Assembly (NCBI RefSeq): GCF_034479635.1
Contig: NZ_CP140153.1
Location: 131,501-195,500 of the forward strand
Length of the DNA: 64,000 bases
Direction of reading: 5' to 3'
Source: Guyparkeria halophila
GTDB taxonomy: Bacteria > Pseudomonadota > Gammaproteobacteria > Halothiobacillales > Halothiobacillaceae
A program made the position numbers and the translations under genes. The first letter of the stretch is position 1; each line of letters begins with the position of its first letter. Below, piece after piece: positions 58,222-64,000 of the stretch. The notes below the pieces were generated by a model, which was given only the letters and a program-made list of their open reading frames with translations, searched no databases and was not told where the DNA came from.

Positions 58222-58730
58222 GACGACGTCCCAGTATTGATCAGGTCGATGAGGTGGTCGGAAAGACCGGTCTCGCCGGTCGGTTCGGGTCGAATTGATC
58301 GACCGTATCCGCTTGAAAAAGGGGCCGAATACTCTGACAGACCGGGGGCCGCTGTCAAGGGCGGCGTGGCATGAGCCCGGAAAACACCGCCCCGGGACCC
58401 CGCAACCCGGGCAAAAACCACCTGTCGGCCGTCTGTGTTCCGGCGGTGGCGCGCCTGCCGGATATCTTGTGGATAAGATGTCGATGGGCCGGGGGTGGAT
58501 GTTATCATCCGCCCCTTGTCCAAGGCATCGATACACGAAACACCCCGGCCCTCGGGCTGCCGGCTTTTCGGCGATCAGGGCAGCGATTCGACCGCGGGCT
58601 GATTGCCTGTCGGGAAGCGGAACGCCCCAAGGTGAACAAGCCGGAAAGCGCGCCAGACGGACTCTGACGTGGTCTTCATTCGTGTAAAGAGCCCCAGCCG
58701 ACCCCGAACCGGTGGAGAACGACCGTCGTC
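58222..58730. other. rpmH-dnaA intergenic region with a perfect DnaA box
   Basis: This 509-base gap holds no gene. A consensus DnaA box (TGTGGATAA, the complement of TTATCCACA) lies at 58468-58476. On the minus strand TTGACA (58353-58358), 18 bases from GAGTAT (58329-58334), is a possible rpmH promoter. DnaA autoregulation of dnaA through the box is plausible. Only one perfect box is visible, so this is less origin-like than the dnaA-dnaN gap, although in Pseudomonas the origin lies in this interval. Confidence 0.55.
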
Positions 58731-60140
58731 ATGCAGCATTTCCCGATGTGGCAACAATGCATCGATCGTCTGGCCCAGGAGTTGCCGAACGATCAGCTGA
58801 CCATGTGGATATTCCCGTTGCAGGCCGAGCAGGTCAGTGACGAGCAATGGCTGCTGTGGGCGCCCAATCGCTTTGCCTTCGACTGGGTTAATCAGAAATT
58901 GCTCGAGCGCATTCGCGTGCATGCCCGCGAGATTTCCGGCCAGCCCGAACTCGACGTCTCGTTGCGCATCGGCGAGGCGGGGCGCAGCCATGCCAAGCCA
59001 TCGACGCCCCCAAGCACGCCACCGAGCCCCCGTCCGTCACCCGCGGTCTCCCGGCCGGCCGAGCCCAGTCCGATGGAACCCGAGCCGGTCGAGCCGGGGG
59101 ACACCGCGGACGCAGGCTTCTCGCACAATCTCAATCGCGGCTTTACCTTCGAGACGTTCGTCCAGGGCAAGTCGAACCAGCTTGCCTGCGCGGCCTCCCA
59201 GCAGGTCGCCGCCAATGCCGGGGCCAGCTACAACCCCTTGCTGATCTACGGTGGCGTGGGCCTGGGCAAGACCCACCTGATGCACGCGGTAGGCAACCAG
59301 ATCATCGAGCAGCAGGGCGATCGGCGCGTGATCTACCTGCACAGCGAACGTTACGTGCAGGAGATGATCACCGCGATTCGCAATAACAATACCGAGCAGT
59401 TCAAGAACTTCTACCGCGGTATTGACGCGCTGCTGATCGACGATATCCAGTTCTTCGCCACCAAGCCGCGCAGCCAGGAAGAGTTCTTCCACACCTTCAA
59501 CGCGCTGATCGAACAGGGCAAGCAGATCGTGATGACCTGCGATCGCTACCCCAAGGAAATCGAGGGACTGGAGGAACGCTTGAAGTCGCGTTTCGGCTGG
59601 GGCCTGACCGTGGCGGTCGAGCCGCCCGACATGGAGACGCGCGTCGCGATCCTGCACAGCAAGGCCGAACAGTCGGGTATCGATCTCGATTCGGACGTCG
59701 CCTTCTTCATCGCCCGACGCATCCAGGCGAATATCCGCGAACTCGAGGGCGCCCTGCGCCGGGTGATCGTCACAACCCAGTTCTCCAAGCGACCGATCAC
59801 CATCGAGTCGACCAAGGATGCGCTCAAGGACATGATCTCGGCGCACGCCAAGATGATCACCCTGGACAACATTCAGCGCACGGTCGCCAAGTACTACAAC
59901 GTCAAGATCCAGGAACTCACCGGCGCCCGACGCACCCGCTCGATCGCCCGACCACGGCAGCTCGCCATGGCACTGGCCAAGGAATTGACCAACCACTCCC
60001 TGCCCGAGATCGGCGAATCGTTCGGCGGCCGCGATCACACCACGGTGCTGCACGCGGTACGCAAGATCGAGGAGCTTCGGGAGTCCGACAGCAAGATCAA
60101 CGATGACTACAACCTGCTGCGACACACGCTGAATGTGTAA
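58731..60140 (+). CDS. dnaA: Chromosomal replication initiator DnaA
   Basis: A 469-residue AAA+ initiator. Domain I is at 1-~85 (WQQCIDRLAQELPNDQL), a Pro/Ser-rich linker at ~85-135, and domain III has Walker A GGVGLGKTHLMHAVGN and Walker B LLIDDIQFF. Domain IV carries the DnaA-box-binding signature GGRDHTTVLHAVRKIEEL. The ATG at 58731 is set by family alignment; another ATG five codons later is possible. It starts the dnaA-dnaN-recF-gyrB cluster. Confidence 0.98.
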   Translation: MQHFPMWQQCIDRLAQELPNDQLTMWIFPLQAEQVSDEQWLLWAPNRFAFDWVNQKLLERIRVHAREISGQPELDVSLRIGEAGRSHAKPSTPPSTPPSPRPSPAVSRPAEPSPMEPEPVEPGDTADAGFSHNLNRGFTFETFVQGKSNQLACAASQQVAANAGASYNPLLIYGGVGLGKTHLMHAVGNQIIEQQGDRRVIYLHSERYVQEMITAIRNNNTEQFKNFYRGIDALLIDDIQFFATKPRSQEEFFHTFNALIEQGKQIVMTCDRYPKEIEGLEERLKSRFGWGLTVAVEPPDMETRVAILHSKAEQSGIDLDSDVAFFIARRIQANIRELEGALRRVIVTTQFSKRPITIESTKDALKDMISAHAKMITLDNIQRTVAKYYNVKIQELTGARRTRSIARPRQLAMALAKELTNHSLPEIGESFGGRDHTTVLHAVRKIEELRESDSKINDDYNLLRHTLNV

Positions 60141-60426
60141 TCGACGCCGATCCGGAAGACAACTGGGGACAGCTGGGGACAAGCCACGCACATCAAGGGG
60201 ACAGGCACTGGGGAACGTGTGGATGAATCCGCGAATAACGAGTTTTCCACAAACCGTCCCATTTCATGCACAGGCCGTCCCATGGCATTGAGCCAACCTG
60301 TTAAGTGCGAGAAGCTACTGATCGAACTCGGCTTTTCGCACTTATCCCAAGGAAAGTGCTTACATCACATTCATCATCATCAACAGAATAAAAACATCTG
60401 TTATTGATTTAGAGGAACCGCTCACC
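60141..60426 (+). other. Candidate replication origin between dnaA and dnaN
   Basis: In 286 bases there are DnaA-box-like sites TGTGGATGA (60218-60226), TTTTCCACA (60243-60251) and TTATCCCAA (60342-60350), each within one or two changes of consensus. They are followed by an AT-rich stretch (60360-60415) containing CATCATCATC and an inverted repeat AACAGA / TCTGTT (60382-60402). Repeated TGGGGACA motifs (60163-60180) are also present. Boxes beside an AT-rich unwinding region fit a bacterial oriC; the dnaN promoter must also be here. Confidence 0.5.
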
Positions 60427-61536
60427 ATGCAACTGACCGTCAGTCGACCGGACCTGCTCGATGCCATCAACCGGGTAATCGGAGGCGTCGAGAAACGCCA
60501 AACGATGCCGATCCTGGGCAACCTGCTGCTGGAAGTGGATGCCGATCGGCTCAAGCTCACCGGCACCGATCTCGAGATTCAGCTGGAGAGCGAATGTCCC
60601 GTCGACGCCCCGCAGCCGGGTCGGACGACCGTCAACGCACGCAAGCTCCACGACATCATTCGAGCGATCCCCGCCGAATCGCAGATCGTCATCCGCCAGG
60701 AGGAGGGTTTCGTCATCGTTCAGGCCGGCCACAGCGTGTTTCGACTCGCCTGCCTGCCCGCCGACGAATACCCGCGCATGGAAGCAACCACCGAGGAGCA
60801 TCGCCTGGTACTGGGACAGGATCGGCTTCGCGCCATGCTCGACAAGACGCAGTTCTCGATGGCCCAGCAGGACGTGCGCTATTTCCTCAACGGCCTGCTG
60901 TTCGAAGTCAGCCCGGAACGGATTCGTTGCGTGGCCACCGACGGGCATCGGCTGGCGCTCGCCGAGACCGACAGTCAGCAATCGATCGAAGAGACCCTGC
61001 GCATCATCGTGCCGCGCAAGATGGTGATGGAACTGATGCGGGCGCTCGACCGCGACGATGATTCCCCGGTCGAACTGCTGGTCAGCACCCAACAGATCGA
61101 ACTCAAGCTCGCCCAGCAACGCATGGTCAGCAAACTGATCGACGGACGATTTCCGGATTACGACCGGGTCATCCCGAAGAACAACAGCAAGCAGGTTCAC
61201 GTCGATCGCGAGACTCTCAAGCAGGTCCTCCAGCGCGCGTCCGTACTGAACACCGACCGATTCGCCGGCGCGCATTACCACCTGCAATCCGATCGACTGG
61301 CGATCGAGGCGATCAACAGCGACCAGGAATCCTCACGCGAGGAGATTCCGGTGCACTACCAGGGCGACGACCTGAAGATCGCCTTCAATATCAGTTACAT
61401 GCTGGCTATTCTCTCGCACGTCGATGACATGCAGGTGCGCATGGATTTCGAGACACCCGAATCCAGCGCCCTGATCCTGCCCACCGACGAAGACGCCATC
61501 CGGACTCGCTACGTCCTCATGCCGATGAAGATCTAA
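60427..61536 (+). CDS. dnaN: DNA polymerase III beta subunit (sliding clamp)
   Basis: A 369-residue ring-forming processivity clamp with three similar domains. It begins MQLTVSRPDLLDAINRVIGG and ends with the conserved MPMKI, the region of the peptide-binding pocket. TDLEIQLE and ISYMLAIL are family hallmarks. GAGGAAC precedes the ATG. It is followed 10 bases later by recF, the usual operon. Confidence 0.98.
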   Translation: MQLTVSRPDLLDAINRVIGGVEKRQTMPILGNLLLEVDADRLKLTGTDLEIQLESECPVDAPQPGRTTVNARKLHDIIRAIPAESQIVIRQEEGFVIVQAGHSVFRLACLPADEYPRMEATTEEHRLVLGQDRLRAMLDKTQFSMAQQDVRYFLNGLLFEVSPERIRCVATDGHRLALAETDSQQSIEETLRIIVPRKMVMELMRALDRDDDSPVELLVSTQQIELKLAQQRMVSKLIDGRFPDYDRVIPKNNSKQVHVDRETLKQVLQRASVLNTDRFAGAHYHLQSDRLAIEAINSDQESSREEIPVHYQGDDLKIAFNISYMLAILSHVDDMQVRMDFETPESSALILPTDEDAIRTRYVLMPMKI

Positions 61537-61546
61537 GCGGCTTGAC

Positions 61547-62617
61547 GTGACGCGACTGGCGACACTGCACGTCGAGCGGTTCCGCAACCTCGAACCGCTC
61601 GACCTCGAGCCGGCGGCCGGCATCAACCTGATCAGCGGGGCCAACGGCGCCGGCAAGACCAGCCTGCTCGAGGCGATTCATACTTTGAGCCTGGGTCGTT
61701 CCTTTCGCGGCAACAACGCCAGCGAACTGATTCGACACGGTGCCGACGATCTCCTGTTGCGTGCCGACGTCCGGACCCAGTCCGGACACACCGCACATCG
61801 GCTCGCGTTGCAACGCGATCGGCGCAGCATGACCCTGCGGGTCGACCACGAGAACGTCGCCCGGTTGAGCGAACTGGCCCGGCTGTTGCCGGTGTTGGCC
61901 CTCCACCCGCAATCGGATGACCTGGTGCTCGGTTCGCCCGATTACCGACGCCGTTTCCTCGACCGCGTCGGGTTCTATGCCCAACCGGATTTCCACGGCA
62001 TTCACCACGATTTCCAGCGCGCGCTCAAACAGCGCAATGCCCTGCTGCGCCGGGGTCGCCGTGAACCGGCCTGGGATCAGCTCTACCTCGAAACCGCTCG
62101 ACGACTCGAGATGGCTCGACGCAGCGTGCTCGCCGATCTCAACCAGCGGATCACCGCCCTGTTGGCGCAGATGCTGCCGGACAGCTCGCTCGCCCTGCGC
62201 TACCTGCCCGGCTACCGCCAGGATCTGGATCTCGAGCAAGCCCTGCATCAGGGGGCCGAGCGCGAACGCGATCAGCAGGCCAGCCTGTTCGGCCCCCACC
62301 GCGCCGATCTCAAGATCGCGCTGGATGATCACGAGGCCCGCCAGGTCGCCTCCCGTGGCCAGATCAAGATGCTGGTGGTGCTGCTGCATCTGGCGGTGCT
62401 CGATCTCTGGGCCGAGGTGCGGGGTGAACCCGCGGTGGTGCTGTTCGACGACCTGGCCTCCGAGCTCGATGCCGACAACCGCCGCCGGGTACTCGACTAT
62501 CTCGGCGCCAGCGGTCACCAGGCATTTGTCAGCGTGATCGCCGCCAATGCCATCGATGACGAGGGCGATATCCAGGCGCGCTTTGCCGTCTCGGGAGGGC
62601 AGGTCACGCCCGGTTGA
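61547..62617 (+). CDS. recF: DNA replication and repair protein RecF
   Basis: A 356-residue SMC-like ATPase that loads RecA at single-strand gaps with RecO and RecR. Walker A is GANGAGKTSLLEAIH, the signature motif SRGQIKMLVVLLHLAV lies near 265-280 and Walker B is VVLFDDLASELD. The start is a GTG at 61547, 10 bases after dnaN. Confidence 0.96.
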   Translation: MTRLATLHVERFRNLEPLDLEPAAGINLISGANGAGKTSLLEAIHTLSLGRSFRGNNASELIRHGADDLLLRADVRTQSGHTAHRLALQRDRRSMTLRVDHENVARLSELARLLPVLALHPQSDDLVLGSPDYRRRFLDRVGFYAQPDFHGIHHDFQRALKQRNALLRRGRREPAWDQLYLETARRLEMARRSVLADLNQRITALLAQMLPDSSLALRYLPGYRQDLDLEQALHQGAERERDQQASLFGPHRADLKIALDDHEARQVASRGQIKMLVVLLHLAVLDLWAEVRGEPAVVLFDDLASELDADNRRRVLDYLGASGHQAFVSVIAANAIDDEGDIQARFAVSGGQVTPG

Positions 62618-63084
62618 GTCGTATCGCGCCCCCATTGGCAGGCCGATCACCAGTCGGGTCCGAGGTTGGGCGGGAAAATGGTATGATCACTGAGGAAGGT
62701 CTGCACGAATAACCAACGCCTCTGCGGGTCGCCAGGCGTCCAGATGCAAGGCGCAGTGCGCCGCCCAATGGCCATCGTCATTGGCAAGCGCTGCAACACC
62801 GCAGATGGGCGCCTGGCGTCCCGCCCTGCGGGGCTTGCCGGCTTGCCCGACCTCGGTGTTACCGATCCTTGAAGGGCAATGAGCCCGCCTTCGAATCGGC
62901 GCCTTGAGGGCGAACAAGCCGGTAAGCCAGAGGGGTTGGCTATTCGTGCAGACCTTCCCTAAGTTTTGAGACACCGTCGGAACGATCGGGACGGGTTGGC
63001 CAGCCGGCCGATCTCCCGGTGGACCGGTCCGGTTCGGCAAGCGCCGCCAACCGGGCCGCTGCGACAGGAAGGGACAAGAGCTAC
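62618..63084 (+). other. 467-base gyrB leader region
   Basis: There is no gene between recF and gyrB. An extended -10 (TGGTATGAT, 62679-62687) could start a gyrB transcript that would pass through the 265-base palindromic element at 62694-62958. After the element, about 125 bases lead to a good ribosome binding site (GAAGGGAC) before the gyrB ATG. I see no -35 match at normal spacing. Confidence 0.5.
62694..62958 (+). repeat. 265-base palindromic element with 31-base terminal inverted repeats, copy B
   Basis: The ends 62694-62724 and 62928-62958 are inverted copies differing at two positions (GGAAGGTCTGCACGAATA... on each side). Inside, a 9-base arm pair CGCCAGGCG / CGCCTGGCG (62730-62738, 62810-62818) encloses a 67-base core with the same ends as copy A (CAGATGCAAGGC, 62741-62752; AACACCGCAGATG, 62795-62807). 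A further pair of inverted ~20-base segments lies at 62832-62852 and 62908-62928. No coding capacity is evident, and no target-site duplication is obvious. Confidence 0.8.
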
Positions 63085-64000
63085 ATGAGCGCCGATAACA
63101 TTTACGACTCCAGCAGCATCAAGGTCCTCAAGGGACTCGACGCGGTGCGCAAGCGCCCCGGGATGTACATCGGCGACACCGACGACGGCACCGGTCTGCA
63201 CCACATGGTGTTCGAGGTGGTCGACAACGCGGTGGACGAATCGCTGGCCGGCCACTGCTCGAAAATCGAGGTGACCATCCACGCCGATGGCTCGGTGTCG
63301 GTCACCGACGATGGTCGCGGCATCCCCACGGAGCTGCACGAGGAGGAAGGTCGCTCGGCCGCCGAGGTCATCATGACGGTGCTGCACGCCGGCGGTAAGT
63401 TCGACCAGAACAGCTACAAGGTGTCCGGCGGCCTGCACGGCGTGGGCATCTCGGTGGTCAACGCGCTCTCCGACCGGCTGGATCTCACCATCTGGCGCCA
63501 GGGCCGCCGCTGGGTCCAGGAATACCACCTGGGCGAGCCGCAGTATCCGCTCAAGGACGCCGGTTCCACCGAGCGCTCCGGCACCCAGATCCGTTTCCTG
63601 CCCAGCCAGGCGATCTTCACCGACGTCACGTTCCACTACGACATCCTGGCCAAGCGGCTGCGCGAGCTGTCGTTCCTCAACTCCGGGGTGCACATCTCGC
63701 TCTCCGAGGAGCAGAGCGGCCGTTCGGACACGTTCTACTACGAAGGCGGCATCCGCGCGTTCGTCGAGCACCTGAACACCGGCAAGACACCGATCCACAA
63801 GAACGTGATCTACCTCACCGGCGATCGCGACGATGTCGGCATCGAGCTGGCACTGCAGTGGAATGATGCCTACCAGGAAAATCTGTTCTGCTACACGAAC
63901 AACATCCCGCAGCGCGACGGCGGCACGCACCTGACGGGTTTCCGCACCGCGCTGACCCGCACGCTCAACGACTACATGGATCGCAACGGGATCCTCAAGA
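63085..64000 (+). CDS. gyrB: DNA gyrase subunit B, N-terminal part (3' end outside window)
   Basis: The visible ~305 residues are the GHKL ATPase domain and transducer start of Gyr[21 protein letters not shown], the ATP-binding [10 protein letters not shown] (catalytic Glu44), DDGRGIP, HAGGKF and [15 protein letters not shown]. Gyrase introduces negative supercoils. The ATG at 63085 has GAAGGGAC upstream. The frame is open to the end of the window. It is the last visible member of the dnaA-dnaN-recF-gyrB cluster. Confidence 0.98.
   Translation, partial: MSADNIYDSSSIKVLKGLDAVRKRPGMYIGDTDDGTGLHHMVFEVVDNAVDESLAGHCSKIEVTIHADGSVSVTDDGRGIPTELHEEEGRSAAEVIMTVLHAGGKFDQNSYKVSGGLHGVGISVVNALSDRLDLTIWRQGRRWVQEYHLGEPQYPLKDAGSTERSGTQIRFLPSQAIFTDVTFHYDILAKRLRELSFLNSGVHISLSEEQSGRSDTFYYEGGIRAFVEHLNTGKTPIHKNVIYLTGDRDDVGIELALQWNDAYQENLFCYTNNIPQRDGGTHLTGFRTALTRTLNDYMDRNGILK

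Overview
The window is high-GC, densely packed gammaproteobacterial chromosome that includes the replication-origin neighbourhood. The order rpmH / rnpA / yidD / yidC / mnmE on one side and dnaA-dnaN-recF-gyrB on the other, plus mnmG-rsmG-parA-parB-atp-glmU further left, is the classic origin block of Pseudomonas-like gammaproteobacteria. The gene content and several sulfur/redox features (a dithiol ArsR repressor of the SqrR/YgaV type, rhodanese-type proteins, a secreted peroxiredoxin, small cytochromes) would fit a marine or halophilic sulfur-oxidising lineage such as Halothiobacillus/Guyparkeria, but that assignment is inference. I see no phage, insertion sequence, CRISPR array, rRNA or tRNA.

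Layout. 0-9.4 kb: a truncated MFS transporter, a DUF4124 protein, argB, dut-coaBC, a ScsD-like thiol oxidoreductase, transaldolase, a CbpA-type co-chaperone, a type-B L36, rdgB and hemW. 9.4-22.6 kb (minus strand): glmU, the complete F1Fo ATP synthase operon (atpZ-I-B-E-F-H-A-G-D-C), parB-parA, rsmG and mnmG. 22.7-54.1 kb: a block of about 31 kb separates mnmG from mnmE. It holds thiI, speE, a membrane-anchored cold-shock-domain protein, oxyR/trxA, rho, a small cytochrome/peroxiredoxin cluster, purD, trmL-trmO, a gpsA-secB-trx-grx-rhodanese operon, an ArsR/DUF2892 operon, envC-ctpA, yajL, a YigZ protein, a putative sigma-54-driven torF-glnK-amtB operon, ubiK-yifB(comM), the wobble-uridine genes cmoA/cmoB, selD-selU, and an EAL / acetyltransferase / PAS cluster. 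54.2-64 kb: mnmE, yidC, yidD, rnpA, rpmH, the probable origin, dnaA, dnaN, recF and the start of gyrB.

How the genes work together. The window combines core replication and segregation (DnaA, DnaN, RecF, GyrB, ParAB), energy conversion (F1Fo), membrane and envelope biogenesis (YidC, SecB, EnvC, GlmU) and an unusually complete set of tRNA wobble and anticodon-loop modification genes (mnmE, mnmG, thiI, cmoA, cmoB, selD/selU, trmL, trmO). It also carries several layers of thiol/redox homeostasis (OxyR, two thioredoxins, a glutaredoxin, a peroxiredoxin, rhodaneses).

Most genes are ordinary. The items worth a second look are these: a palindromic repeat family with a length-conserved core and changed stem sequences (gyrB leader and argB/dut gap); a 9-G tract that breaks the yifB/comM frame; the persulfide-sensor-like repressor with an operator overlapping a promoter; the nitrogen-control region upstream of torF-glnK-amtB with twin palindromes; a stand-alone Aer-like PAS protein near an EAL phosphodiesterase; and a 44-residue membrane protein translationally coupled to a b-type cytochrome.
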